A DNA stretch of 64,000 bases from Piliocolobus tephrosceles (Eukaryota; Chordata; Mammalia; Primates; Cercopithecidae). A model generated the notes under the pieces. It made no database searches, was not told the DNA's origin, and worked only from the letters and a program-made list of their open reading frames with translations. The stretch spans positions 153,267,113 through 153,331,112 of the forward strand of contig NC_045438.1 in NCBI RefSeq assembly GCF_002776525.5, in the 5' to 3' direction. Below, piece after piece: positions 1-24,700 of the stretch. A program made the position numbers and the translations under genes. How positions within the stretch are numbered: position 1 is the first letter of the stretch; each line of letters starts with the position of its first letter.

Positions 1-211
1 GCAAGAACCTAAAGGAAATGCCAACACCTCAATAACACAGTTGCTGCAAAGTCCAAAGGTAGAGTTTCGAGTTCTGGTAACCTGACATGACTCGCAATCA
101 TAACCCTTCCTAAATAAAGTACCCATTCTATGCCTGTAAAATGAGGACAAGAGATTGCAGCTACCTAACCAATAGGATCAAATACATGAAGACCAAGAAA
201 AACCCTGAGCA

Positions 212-569
<358 letters not shown>

Positions 570-913
570 CTATAGAAAGACTAAGAAATGAGTATGTTTC
601 CTTTGTATACATCCCTTGTATTAATACTCCTTATGAAAAAACAAAAAACCTCCACCAATGTCAGCATATAATTAGGAAAGAAATGAAAACATTGCAGTGA
701 AGCTAACCAATTTCTCAGCAAAACTCAACTTGAGGCCATGTTTACCAATCTTCAGTCTGTCAAGTAAATTCTAAGTATCTTTCCTGGGGATCCCATCCAA
801 GTCACTTCTGGACACTGTGGTCTACACAGCCAGTAAAAGCACTGCGGACATACATAAACACTGCCTGGATATTCTTTGTGAACGTTTGTAAAGGCTCCTA
901 GACAAAGAAACTG

Positions 914-1249
914 GGCCAGGCAAGGTGGCCCACACCTGTAATCTCAGCACTTTGGGAGGCTGAGGTGGCATGATTGAGGCTAGGAATTCAAACCCAACCT
1001 GGGAAACAATGCTAGACCCTGTCTCTACAAAAAAAAAAAAATTTAAAAATTAGCCGTCTCTACCAAAAAATTTTAAAAATTAGTCAAGTGTGGTGTCATG
1101 CACCTGTGGTCCCAAGTACTGGGGGGTGGGACGGGGAAGGCACGAGGATCTTTTGAGCCCAAGAGTTCAAGGATGCAGTGGTAAGCTGTGATCACATCAC
1201 TGCACTCCAGTCTGGGCAACAGACCCTGTCTCTTAAAAAAAAAAAAAAA
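914..1249 (+). mobile_element. AluJ-like element
   Basis: Diverged dimeric Alu with a doubled 'aaaaattag...gtctctac' middle segment and a final poly(A). Confidence 0.85.
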
Positions 1250-3366
1250 GATGAAGTTTCAAATACTACTGAAAGATTAAAAATCCAACTTTAGGAGGCA
1301 GTTATCAAGTCAGAAACTTCTTTTTTCTCTTTCTTTCTTTTCCCCACAAGAATGCTCACAGCCCAGTAGCCTAGTCCCCAGTAGCCTGGTCTAGGGACTA
1401 AGGGTGGAGCATGGGGAATGGGGCATTCAGATTAAGAGGTTTTACAGAGGGCTGGGAGGAGACAGAAAGCTATTAAACGGTTTTCCTCCTTCCTCAAGAA
1501 AGGGGCAACCACCTCACAACTGGCAAGCATTTTGAGGTCACCAAAGACATGATGGTTCAGCACATCTTTTGATAAAGTCTAGAACATTCCCCAAGCACAC
1601 ACCAGACAAGTAGGCCTTTAAATTTCCTAACGAGAAACAGGCGCTGGCATTTCCTATCTTGCCTGCCATGGGCACACGCACACGCCTGACTCTAAGAGGT
1701 TTAACAAGAGTTATAGCCCCCAACTTCCTTGACTTTAATTAAACTTGGCTTCCACTTCTGAAAAATCCTAAAGTTTTTATTTTGTTCTGTAGTCTCACTA
1801 ATGCTTTTAAATGAGAGATGCTGTGAAAAGGAAAAGCAAATTCTTTGCAGCTGCGTGTGAGCATTCTGCCAACTGAAGCACAGGAAGAAGCTCTCCCATG
1901 TTAAAAATTTCCAACTGGGAGATTTACAAAACAGCAGGGGAGGATGGATGGGGCAGAGGGAGACGTGTGCATGTGAAAGAGCTGCAAAAAGCTCCCTTTT
2001 TTGTGATCAAGTCCCAGGGGCCTTAGGAGGCTTGTCATGCTTCAGCGATTGCCACCCCCTCCCATTTTACACCCTTTCTAAAGCCACCGTCCTTTCCATA
2101 CAGGCTTTCGGATATAAGTACACATTCTGCAGAACCACTTCTTAGCTGTTCCTTTATTTTACCCCCATCTCCCCAAGCTGCCCCAACACTCCTTGTGCCA
2201 CAACTGGATAATGGAAAGAAGCTTAACAGGGAGGTAGCAACCATCTCCCTCTGATAAATGAAGTCCTGGCTTAAGCTGCACTCATCAGGAGGAAATGACA
2301 TGCATTTTGGCAAATGAACTTTTTTATTTTCTATTAGCAGCAGCAAGATATTCACTGTTGACAACAGCAGAAGTTCACAAAGACGAGCTTTTAGGTTGTG
2401 TTTTTAAAGCTCTTCGGAAAATCTAGCTCTACCCTTACAAAAAGCCAATTTGGTCAAAAATGCTGTCAGAAGGGTTTGGAGGTTTGGTTTTAAATTTCCA
2501 TATTAAGTGATGGGGTTTGGTATTTTCAGAGAACGAGAGTCACCACACTTCATCACAAATTTCTAGGAAGCAGGCATGCACATTCGGTAAGGTGTCCCAC
2601 TGTTGTGCATCACCTATCCCTTGTTCTGCGGTGGGGAGTTGTTCGTACTATTAACGGATCCCCTCTGCGGTTAAGCCTTAGAAGTTCTAACCCCACAGCA
2701 TCCTTGCGGTCTGCTGATGTACATTTCATGGAACCAGCTTTCTTCTTACTAAATCCACTGCTGAATGCAGTTTCTTCTCAGGACCCCAAGCAACACAAAC
2801 ACATCCTCAGGAATGTAGGTAAAATACAAACGCTCTGGGGACCAGCATGCACACCGCCCAAAACCCTCCTACACAAGTGCACAGGAACCAAGCGCTGGCT
2901 GGCAGGCAGGAAGCACTCCATAAGGTCCTCGGGAATGCAACCATCGAGTTCGTGCATCACACCAGACTTCTGAAGACACGACAGCCAAAAAATGTCCTTC
3001 ATAAGGAGTTAACGCCATGGCTTGAAACCATCAACCAGAAAATTCACTAGAACCAGCTTACTCCATTCCCAGAGCACTCAGAGTCTGTCTACATGTCACT
3101 ATAATTTGAAACCTGATTCTAAGAACATCTCTGTACCTAGGCCATTTCACAACGGACGCCCTTGGAGAAGGTATCGGTTCCCTCCTGGGCACCCACTGCT
3201 GTTTATAACCAGCTGCTTAGGATTCAGGATCCTTTCCTGGTGGTTACCGACATGCCTTTTGCTGCCCCTCAAGCAGATCTCTGAGCTATCTCTATGTAGA
3301 TAAAAGGAAAGGCCTCACTCTGTCTTATGTCAGATATTGATAAGCCGCTTTAAGATTTTCTTTTTC
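1250..3366. other. Unique intronic sequence
   Basis: No gene, RNA or clear repeat seen. Short open frames on both strands have no recognisable protein features. Confidence 0.5.
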
Positions 3367-3660
3367 GCCGGGGGCGGTGGCTCAAGCCTGTAATCCCAGC
3401 ACTTTGGGAGGCCGAGGCGGGTGGATCACGAGGTCAGGAGAGCAAGACCATCCTGGCTAACATGGTGAAACCCCGTCTCTACTAAAAATACAAAAAACTA
3501 GCCGGGCGTGGTGGCAGGCGCCTAAAGTCCCAGTTACTAGGAGGCTGAGGCAGGAGAATGGCGTAAACGCGGAAGGCGGAGCTTGCAGTGAGCTTGCAGA
3601 TCGCGCCATTGCACTCCAGCCTGGGCGACACAGCGAGACTCCGTCTCAAAAAAAAAAAAA
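3367..3660 (+). mobile_element. AluY-like
   Basis: Full Alu flanked by the target duplication aagattttctttttc. Confidence 0.92.
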
Positions 3661-3720
3661 GATTTTCTTTTTCATGGGAGTGGGAGAATAGGTTAGGAGA
3701 GTATGAGAATAACACTCCAT

Positions 3721-6583
<2,863 letters not shown>

Positions 6584-6631
<48 letters not shown>

Positions 6632-6633
6632 GC
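6584..6633. repeat. (CT)n(CA)n compound microsatellite
   Basis: About a dozen CT units run directly into CA units, with a few interrupted CG steps at the end; likely length-polymorphic. Confidence 0.9.
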
Positions 6634-6844
6634 ACGCACTCACACCTACCTTCTAAACTGAGGTGGGTGTCTAAACTAGTAAATTCTTGGCTACTTGGCC
6701 AGTGCAGAGAAAAATATTGAATATAGCTGTCAGGGCTCCTGTTAGTAAGCCCAAACTAATGACCTGAGCACAGGAGTCAATTTGGAACAGAAAGCCATAC
6801 CAGAAAAACTGGAGTGTAAGAAGCATGATTAATACCATTAGTAA

Positions 6845-7281
<437 letters not shown>

Positions 7282-7502
7282 ACGGACATGCTGGTGTTCT
7301 CAGGCTTCTTATCACCAGGAAGTTCTAGGAAGGCAAAGACACTCACACCAAGACACGTGCTCCTACAGAATCGGAACATGCACCCTCTGCCTCACAAAAT
7401 GCTTCTCAACACCACTAGGCCACGTGACATTTGCAGTCCCCACCATCCACTTGTCTTCTGTTGCCTTACAGTTTTTCTAACAATTAAAAATTGCCTTAAA
7501 TT

Positions 7503-8017
<515 letters not shown>

Positions 8018-8415
8018 CTAGTAAATTCAGAGAAATCAAGAGAATACAGTAACATCCCTCCTCCTTAAAAGAACTCCTATTTCTTAATGGAGTTCACTAT
8101 GAAGGGTAGTTTTTCAAAGAAAAATAAAAACCATTTTTGGTTCAGCAGGCTTGGAAGGACCAAGAAAATCAGGGAGAATTTCTAGGTCATTCTACTCCCC
8201 ACAGTCCTCTGCCAAAGAATGTTGAAAATCAAAACCTAAGGTAGGGCAGGAAATTCGAAGTCCCACCATCAAGCCACTGGAGCACATGATTCCAGCACAA
8301 GCACGTGTGAACAATGTTTATGATTTGCAAAAGGGAAGAGGAAATGAGACCACTCTTGACCACCCACAGTGTCATGGAGAGTGACAGGCAGTAAGGAAAA
8401 TGAGGACCCTCACCC

Positions 8416-8417
<2 letters not shown>

Positions 8418-8449
<32 letters not shown>

Positions 8450-8450
8450 C
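8418..8450. repeat. (CA)n(TA)n microsatellite
   Basis: About ten CA units followed by about eight TA units. Confidence 0.9.
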
Positions 8451-8574
8451 CAAAGGGCAAGCTGAGCCCCAGAAGGGGAGGGCACAGCACAGGACTCTGC
8501 TGAACAGAGCACACCAGGCCCAGAGGCATGAACTGAAACAGTTTAATGACAGAAAATAAATTTAGCAGTAATAT

Positions 8575-9240
<666 letters not shown>

Positions 9241-9247
9241 GAGGCTG

Positions 9248-9364
9248 GAAGAACTGAGGTGAAAATCACTTGAGGCCAGGAGTTTAGGACCCACCGAGGA
9301 AACACAGCAAGATCCCACCTCTATAAAAATTTAAAAATAAGAAAATTTACAGGAAAAAAAAAAA
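9248..9364 (+). mobile_element. Alu left-arm fragment
   Basis: Diverged 3' part of a left monomer ending in poly(A). Confidence 0.6.
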
Positions 9365-9446
9365 GGCATGAGATTCTTCATTTATACATACCTTTTCCAT
9401 GTCAGTGCCTACTCAGACAAGTTGCTTAATTTTAAAACCATCCCTG

Positions 9447-9743
9447 GGCCAGGCGCAGTGGCTCACGCCTGTAATCTCAGCACTGTAATCCAAGGCGGGC
9501 GGATCACGAGGTCGGGAGTTCGAGACCAGCCTGACCAGCATGGTGAAACCCCGTCTCTACTAAAAACACAAAAAATTAGCCAGGTATGGTGGCGCACACC
9601 TGTAGTCCCAACTACTTGGAAGGCTGAGGCAGGAGAACTGCTTGAATAGGGCAGGTGGAGGCTGCAGAGAGCCAAGACTGAGCCACTGCTCTGTGCCTGG
9701 GCAACAGAGCGAGACTCCACCTCAAAAAAAAAAAAAAAAAAAA
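9447..9743 (+). mobile_element. AluS-like with a small internal deletion
   Basis: 'cagcactgtaatccaaggcggg' lacks the usual 'ttgggaggc' segment; A tail at the end. Confidence 0.9.
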
Positions 9744-9844
9744 TCCCCGAATTTGTATATAAGGTATACAAAATAGGGTAGGACGTAGTAGGAAATCCGA
9801 AAGTAAATTCAGTATTCCTTATCAACTTTAGAAATCTTTTAACA

Positions 9845-10133
9845 GGCCAGGCACGGTGGCTCACGCCTGTAATCCCAGCACTTTGGGAGGCCAAGGCGGG
9901 CGGATCACAAGGTCAGGAGATCGAGACCACAGTGAAACCCCGTCTCTACTAAAAATACAAAAAATTAGCCAGGCACAGTGGCGGGTACCTGTAGTTCCAG
10001 CTACTCAGAAGGCTGCAGCAGGAGAATGGCATGAACCCGGGAGGCGGGGATTGCAGTGAGCCCAGATTGCACCACTGCACTCCAGCCTGGGCCACAGAGT
10101 GAGACTCTGTCTCAAAAAAAAAAAAAAAAAAAA
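9845..10133 (+). mobile_element. AluY-like
   Basis: Flanked by the target duplication agaaatcttttaaca. Confidence 0.92.
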
Positions 10134-10212
10134 AGAAATCTTTTAACACTCAGCAAGGAGGATTACTTGCTGTTGATGGCAGAAACCACATTCCTTAGAA
10201 GAGAAAGCACCA

Positions 10213-13290
<3,078 letters not shown>

Positions 13291-13309
13291 ATAGTCACAG
13301 TTCATAAAG

Positions 13310-13590
13310 CACTTCACACTTAACATCTGATTCAGTCTTCCACAAAATGACCTTGAGAAGCCAATAATGAAGGCACAATTCTCCCCCTTTCAAAGATGAA
13401 GAAACTGAGACCTGGAGAGGTGATTTACCCAAGATGACAGAGCAGAGATCCTCAACTTCAGTTTGACTCCAAAGCCAGTGCTCTCCTCCCACTGTTTCAC
13501 ATCCCTGCTGCCAACTAAACTGTAAATGCCCCTCAGACAAGGGCAATGTCATATTCTCAAACTCCCAACACGGTGTCAGAACATGGTAAG
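13310..13590. mobile_element. MIR-like old SINE
   Basis: 'gatgaagaaactgagacctggagaggtgatttacccaagatgacagagc' (in parts) is typical of the MIR core; ends are vague. Confidence 0.55.
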
Positions 13591-15886
<2,296 letters not shown>

Positions 15887-15999
15887 CGCTTGCTTTATTA
15901 AGAATCAAAGTACAGAATTCATTTGATTCATTTATATCTGAGTCAGCTAGGAAGGCTGCTGGCAGGCCTGATGTCTCCAGGTTGGTGATTTCCAACTGG

Positions 16000-16190
16000 G
16001 TAATAATACCTTGAGCATTTGTGCAGCAGTATGCAGTTTACAAAGTGCTTGCACATCAAAAATTCCCCTACCTCTCCCAGGAACAAGCCTGTGAAGTGCA
16101 TGAAATAAGTTGTCCAGATGAGGAAATAGCTCAGCGAGGTTGTATAGCTTGCCTGGAGTCACACAGCCAGTTTAACACAGGGCCAAATTT
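16000..16190. mobile_element. MIR-like old SINE
   Basis: 'gatgaggaaatagctcagcg' and 'cacacagccag' are MIR-type words; boundaries uncertain. Confidence 0.5.
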
Positions 16191-16741
16191 GAACTAGGCT
16201 CACATTCCCAACTTTGTCCATTACTGCAGAGGTACCCCATATATTCACAAACCTGTCCAAATCTGAGGGATTTCATTACTGAGTTCCATTTAGTAGCAGT
16301 AATAAGGCATATAGACAAAGCACACAAGTCTGCAGCTTAACAGAATAAGCATTCATTCAGCCCCCTTCTGCAAACCTATAGAAGGACTAAATGCAAGAAA
16401 CACATGCTCAGTCCTAATCCCTTCTCATTTCCTCCTGGCACCTGTTTCTGCCCCCACAGGCACCAAACACTCTAACAGCTGGCCGAAACCGAGAGAGAAC
16501 CAAGAGATAATACACTACCACTTCAGACCAAGCTCTCACCAAAATGGTAGTTAGGAAAGAATGGAGACAAAACCACCCAGATTTTAAGAGATCAATAAAC
16601 TGGGCATCAAAAGATCTCCCACATTCTCCTGTCCCAGTAAACCAGGTCTCCAGGTAGACAAGAGTCACACAACCCATCCTTTTCACTCCTTCTCCTCATT
16701 CCCCACCAAAAAAAGGTTACTGTTAAGAATTCCTAATTGGG
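16191..16741. other. Unique intronic sequence
   Basis: Nothing recognisable. Confidence 0.4.
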
Positions 16742-17389
<648 letters not shown>

Positions 17390-17459
17390 CTAGTTGACAA
17401 ATGTGTATGAGGGAAGACCCTTACTGTGAGTATGGAGCGGCAAAACTGTGGCTATGCAA

Positions 17460-17730
17460 TTTTTTTTTTTTTTTTTGGAGACAGAGTCTCACTCAGCTCA
17501 CTGTAACCTCCACCCTCCCGGGTTCAAGTGATTCTCCTACCTCAGGCTTCCAAGTAGCTGGGATTACAAGTGCCCCCCATCACGCCTGGCTAATTTTTTT
17601 TTGCATTTTTAGTAGAGATGGAGTTTCACCACGTTGGCCGGGCTGGTCTCGAACTCCTGACCTGAAGTGGTCCAACCGCCTCGGCCTTCCAAAGTGCTGG
17701 GATTACAGGCGTGAGCCACCGTGCCCTGCC
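17460..17730 (-). mobile_element. AluS-like with a left-arm deletion
   Basis: Target duplication ctgtggctatg. About 40 bases after 'gagtctcact' are missing. Confidence 0.9.
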
Positions 17731-19103
17731 CTGTGGCTATGTATTTTGTTAACCTTCTAGGAGCACAGTAAATAAACATTGCTGTTGATAATATTTCAGT
17801 GTTCACTGGCCTTCCTCTTCATGGGTGGTGGAGCTTGACAGACTTACAAAATTAGAACTTAAAATCCAATTGAGACCTTTTAGGCAGCACCAGCTCTCAA
17901 GAATAACTCTCAGAAACTTCTACCAGTAAGGTTCCTCTTTCTCTAACACCCACATCTGTCCTATGATTATGTAAGTCATCACGTATAATGTTGCCATTAC
18001 TCACACCGCCTCATTAACACATCTGGACAGCCTTTATTTAATGGATGGCCCAGCCCCTGGTGAGGACTGAGGGCAAATGATTTCCCCAGTGTTCCATGGT
18101 CCCCTAAGCCTCAAAGTCAGGGTTAAGAAAGTACAAGTCAAGTACAAGAAAAAGTCAACAGCCCTGGGAAATCAAACCGGTTCTTGCAAGTCTGGAGAAC
18201 TGCAGCCCACTGCAGGGCCTCAGATACGCGGGCGGGGGTACTTGTAAAACCAGAAGAGCACAACCCATCCAGTCCCAAGGGACAGGGATGTCAGTTCTTC
18301 CAATGATGACTCAAGGAGACAGCCAGCTGGGGATAAGGGGGTAGCTCCACCAACTGGTGCTTCAAAAAACAACAAATACAAACATGCAGGGGAGACTGAC
18401 ACTCCTGACAAACTGCCCTCACTTCCAACTTTCCCAAGCAAAAAGCCTCTCCAAAGGCTGCCAACAATCCCTTTTATGACCTTTTCTTCTCCCCTTTTTG
18501 GGGTTCCACTGATGGTTCATTTTACTTCTATGTCCTCTGAATTCAAAAGTGGGGAGCGAACCATCTGGCTGGTTTTTCACCTTACTTTTCTCATCTGTAA
18601 AATGGACTCAAAAACCCCTTTTCTCAAACTCACAATGTAGGCGCTTATTTCAGAATTGACTGAGTCCTCTCTTCACAATACCGTTAAGAGAAGTGGGTGC
18701 TGTGTCGTCATCTGGAGGTGTTTTCCATAATCCAAGCTTTTCTGGGACAGTTCTTCAAATGGAAAGAAGAGCCCCAGGAGAGGTGGGCAGCAGCCTTACA
18801 ACAGTGCAATCTGTGGCAAGACAAACTGGTAAAAGTGTAAAAAAAAACCCAGAGACCCAGAGTGGTGGTCTGGCTGCCAATGGCTGCTCACGCAGGAATG
18901 ACCTAGACTTTGCCCTCTGGGACAATCTGTGTGGGCTCTTTCCTACAGCCTAAGAGAGCAAGAAAGACAAAAGCCACCTGCAAGAAGTGACAGGAACAGA
19001 AGTCCTGGAAACAGCAGTCTTCCACCAAGAGCAAAATGACAGGTCAGCTCCACTTTTAATAATTTTATTCTGAATCAGAATTGAATTTTAAAAATCCGTA
19101 TTT
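17731..19103. other. Unique intronic sequence
   Basis: Holds a MIR scrap near 18585-18610 ('ctcatctgtaaaatgga'). Nothing coding. Confidence 0.4.
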
Positions 19104-20418
<1,315 letters not shown>

Positions 20419-20744
20419 TTTTTTTTTTTTGAAACAGAGTCTCACTCTGTTGCCCAGGCTGGAATGCATTGGTGTGATCTCAGCTCACTACAACCTCTGC
20501 CTCCCAAGTACAAGCAGCTCACTGCAACCTCCGCCTCCTGGGTTCAAGTGATTCTCCTGCCTCAACCACCTGAGTAGCTGGGATTACAGGCATGTGCCAC
20601 CACGCCCAGGTAATTTTTGTGCTTTTAGTAGAGATGGGGTTTCACCATGTTGGTCAGGCTGGTTTTAAACTCCTGACTTCATGATCCACCCACCTCAGTC
20701 TCCCAAAGTGCTAAGATTACAGGCATGAGCCACTGCGCCCGGCC
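20419..20744 (-). mobile_element. AluS-like with a 34-bp internal tandem duplication
   Basis: 20482-20515 is repeated, with some changes, at 20516-20549 ('agctcactacaacctctgcc' and 'agctcactgcaacctccgcc'). Confidence 0.9.
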
Positions 20745-21139
20745 CCAAATCTTTTTCACACTCGTTTCAAGGTTGACGTAATACTTAACTGTAATTACAA
20801 TAATAAGCCCAACTGGAATAACCAGATTTGGGAACATACAATTGACACTTAGCAAGACTTCTGGGTGAAAGCCAAAGGGGACAGAAGTTCTTCCCAGAGC
20901 TGCCCAGGACCTTTGTCCTAGCGTATCAGTCAGGACGTTCTGCAGCCAACAGGACAAGTAGGATGGGGAGGGAAAAGGTGGTTAGGAGAGCTGCTACTAC
21001 TGCAATCCAGGGGGAGATGTGGACCAGTAACATCAGGATGATGACAGCAAAGCAGCCAGAATTCAGACAATGTCAGGAGTGTGAGTCCTCACACCATCAT
21101 GAGCAAGGGCAAACCACTAGCTTAAAAATGTTCAGTTGT
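20745..21139. other. Unique intronic sequence
   Basis: Separates an inverted Alu pair; nothing recognised inside. Confidence 0.4.
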
Positions 21140-21764
<625 letters not shown>

Positions 21765-23675
21765 GCAAACAAACAACAAAAAAAATGCTCTCTAGCTCAG
21801 CCTTCACCAAGTGTTTTAACAAACTACGCTTAATATGACATTCCCGTGTCTTCAATGAAAAAAAGAGAAAAGAAAACAGTTCCATTTTGAAGGTAACAGA
21901 CACCATTTATATACTCCAAAAGATTTTCTTGTTCTGAAGGAGGAAAGTTTAAATAACCTTTGGAGCAAGGTATATATTAACACTGGAGTTCTTTCCAAGG
22001 CACTTGGAAGTGCATCAATAGCCTTCAGCCCAGCAACAGGGACTGGTTTAACCCACTTACGAGGAAACAGGCATTAGCAAGTACCAAATAATTCTAGTTG
22101 TCTATTTGGGCCAGTGGCTACAGGAACATATGAGTTGGTTATTGTCCAGGTTATTATTTTACTGTAGGTTAATATCTAAGTTGGATTACTTGTCGACATA
22201 ATCTTTCTTTCAAATTTTAGTGAAACTTTGGACTTGATTGTGTTTTCCTTCCGTATCCCTATACAGTGATAGGAGCCAAACTGCCACTGCCCTGCACTTA
22301 AGTAACACAGAGCAAGATTTTCCACTACTAGAAACAAGTAGCTGGAAAGCCATGTAAACATCCCAGGAAAGAAAACATACAGCAATAACATAATGTACAA
22401 ATTCCCCCCTCACCCCACCAACTGTAACATAACGTGACTGAACAATTTGTGATGAATGAGTTTTAAAACAGGAAACCTCATAAATCCAACCACTATATTT
22501 TTTGTGTTCTTCCTACTTTTTTCTTCACAATTTTATGTAGTTGTAATTATAGTAAATTATTTTGAAGCTTATAACAAAAACGTTTTCCAATTTTTAAATC
22601 ATACACTTTTAAATCAGAAAATTAGATACTTAAAACTTACAGCCTAGTGGTACAAATTCTGCTTGAGCCGTCCTAGAAAATCAAACTGGCAATTTGTTTT
22701 CATGCTAACTGCATGAATTACTATCTTCACATGGCAGAGATTTTCTATTTCAGATACCTGCTATAAAGCAAAGATCAAATAGCGGTGAAGCCCCAATATC
22801 CTATCTGTTATTCTCCCTAGGAATAACCAGGCAGTAGAATGATGGAAACAGCAGCAAATATCCATAGTGCAAAACATGCAACTGTTTTTATTGTCCAAGT
22901 GGATTGGGGCTTTCAAAGGAAAATGTTTTCAGTTATTTAAGGTATTGCAGTGGGAGCCGTGCCCAATACAATTAAGACAGGATTACGTTGCAATTTATGA
23001 GTTTCTCAAGGACATCATTTATTAGGAAACATAACAATCATTTCTCCCAAAGCCTACTATCGACAATCGCACCCCCAACTCTGCTTTGCTAAAGTAATAA
23101 ACTAAATGGCAACTCAGCAGGCATTCCTGGCTTTTGAGACCAACTGTGGGAAACGTGCTGCCTTCCACCAGCTCAAGTAATAATGCCACCTTACATATAT
23201 AGAGGCATATTGTTTTACATCTTTCATGCACATCATCTTTTCAGTGACTTAATTAAGTGGCAATGGCAGGTATTTTTCCATTTTACAAAAGAGGAAACAG
23301 AATGCCAGCCCCTGGTTTCCCTGCTCAGAAGAACTAAGCCCAGAGCACCTTGAGACTTAAAGGAGTCCTATGTCTTCTCAGCACATTTGTCAATGACAAG
23401 TCTTCCTTTGGTCCAGACCCCCAAAATTACACTCAGTAGGCACAGAGCCGGCACAGCAAAGGAAAGCCCCCCACCATAGTACAGCAAAGCTTCCAGAAAG
23501 AGCAACAGTTGCTGCTGTGCAGCATCATCATGAAAGCCATCCGGCCACATCCTGCTGAAGCACCCCTAACACGACTTAAAGTGACAAGGTGGCCAAATCC
23601 ACAACAAAGCAGAGCTTTCCCTGAATACTTTCATTTCTTTACATAAGCACTAGAGAAGAGACACATGTACCACGC
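21765..23675. other. Unique intronic sequence, Alu-free
   Basis: Contains a MIR/L2-like relic near 23195-23300. A minus-strand frame at 23368-23550 (60 codons, one hydrophobic stretch) has no support as a gene. Confidence 0.45.
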
Positions 23676-23829
23676 TAGTAATGCAACACCATCAGGAGAC
23701 CTGGAACAGAGGAAGTGAAAACATTCCTGCAGAAAGGAGGCGCCTCCTCCCCGCTCCCCGCTTCCCAAGTGGCATCAGAACAGGGTCCAGTGGCACACCT
23801 TTGGGGACCAACAGCTCCCCGACGCTCAC

Positions 23830-23985
23830 CTGGTGGGAAGCGCGACGCTCCGGAGCCGAAGGCAGAGGCCGAACGCATCTTCCTCCTCTTCCTCCTCCCA
23901 CGCCGCAGCCCTGCTCTGCGGCAGCCCGCGCCTCCGCCCCGCTCCCTCCTCCCCCGCCGCCCCGCCGCGCCTGGAACCTCCCGCC
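23830..23985 (-). other. Probable alternative first exon of JARID2 (donor CCACCAG|GTGAGC)
   Basis: On the minus strand a CpG-island segment ends in a strong splice donor, CAG|GTGAGC, with the exon's last base at 23830. The 5' end is a guess, just downstream of a CRE at 23993-24000. An AUG at 23876-23878 opens a frame of 16 codons plus one base to the donor (phase 1), which does not match the phase-0 start of JARID2 exon 2. The phase-0 frame is open but shows only a GTG, no AUG. If spliced to exon 2 this exon is therefore non-coding for JARID2, and translation would begin at a downstream AUG, giving an N-truncated protein. I recall that a JARID2 isoform lacking the N-terminus from an alternative 5' exon is annotated in human; that match is inference. 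Confidence 0.55.
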
Positions 23986-23992
23986 CGACTTT

Positions 23993-24000
23993 TGACGTCA
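23993..24000. promoter_or_regulatory. Full CRE palindrome TGACGTCA (proximal)
   Basis: The octamer TGACGTCA is a perfect CREB/ATF site. It lies about 160 bases upstream of the alternative donor on the minus strand and 49 bases from a second identical site. Confidence 0.8.
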
Positions 24001-24041
24001 CGGAGGAGGAGGGAAAGGTTCCACCCGAGCCCGTCCCTTTG

Positions 24042-24049
24042 TGACGTCA
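24042..24049. promoter_or_regulatory. Full CRE palindrome TGACGTCA (distal)
   Basis: A second perfect CRE in the context GTGACGTCAC. A further near-match TGACGTCT occurs at 24175-24182. Confidence 0.8.
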
Positions 24050-24096
24050 CAATGACAACAGAGCGCGGCCGGAGCGTCGGGGAACCGAGCGCCGCG

Positions 24097-24170
24097 GGGG
24101 GTGGAGGGAGGGAAGAAGGGCTGGGGCGCCGGCGCGCGGCGGGGGAAGAACCGGGGGGCGGGGAGGGGGC
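24097..24170 (+). promoter_or_regulatory. G-quadruplex-prone G-run cluster
   Basis: The plus strand carries at least seven runs of three or more G with short spacers, in two groups (24097-24124 and 24152-24169). This satisfies the usual G4 pattern. It lies just upstream of the twin CREs for minus-strand transcription. Confidence 0.6.
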
Positions 24171-24489
24171 GCGCTGACGTCTCGCCGGCTTAACCTGTTG
24201 CTCTCGAGACTGCTTCGGAGCCCGCAGGCAGGGCCGCGGGAAGCCGGCCGGGCCGCCGCGCCGCCGCCATGCTCGGCGGTGCGCGCGGTGGGGGGCGCCC
24301 GCTGCAGCTGTGCGCCGTGCACCCCCACCCCGGCACGCCCACGCCCACGCCCCCGCCCCGCGCGCTCTACCCTCCCCGCGCCCCACAGGCCGCGCCGCCC
24401 CCGCGCCCCACCCGCCTGCGAGCCGGCCCGGGTAGCCCGGTGCCCGCCTCGCGCGCCCGCCCAGAGCCCGGAGTCTGCCCCCTACAGGC

Positions 24490-24502
24490 CGCGCGCGCGC
24501 GC
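24490..24502. repeat. Short (CG)n tract, Z-DNA-prone
   Basis: About thirteen alternating C/G bases lie within the intragenic CpG island. Such tracts can adopt Z-DNA and are hypermutable when methylated. Confidence 0.6.
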
Positions 24503-24700
24503 CCCCCCGCCCCGCCCCCGGCCCAGCCTGCCGCGACCCCCGCGCGCCGTCCCCTTCGCAGCCGGCTCGAGCACGTCGGGAACACCCGCTTTGCTCCCGA
24601 ACCATTAACTCGTGCCGTGCCTCCCGCGGCTGCCGCCAGCCACGGGCTTGCAGCCGGACGTCCGGACTCGGAGACGCGATCCGCTGACTGCCCGCAATAA

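Larger units (their letters stand above)
23700..24700. promoter_or_regulatory. CpG island inside JARID2 intron 1 (alternative promoter)
   Basis: This block is extremely GC- and CpG-rich, with GC boxes, two perfect CRE palindromes, a CRE half-type site, G-runs and a short (CG)n tract, and it has no repeats. It lies directly upstream, on the minus strand, of a good splice donor. The features fit an intragenic, CREB/ATF-responsive promoter of JARID2. Confidence 0.8.

Noticed and set aside
2605..2973. 122-codon frame in intron 1
   Set aside because: Non-ATG start, no known domain, overlapping frames on both strands; not distinguishable from chance.
23368..23550. 60-codon minus-strand ATG frame with a hydrophobic stretch
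   Set aside because: Short, isolated in an intron, with no recognisable family; chance is sufficient.
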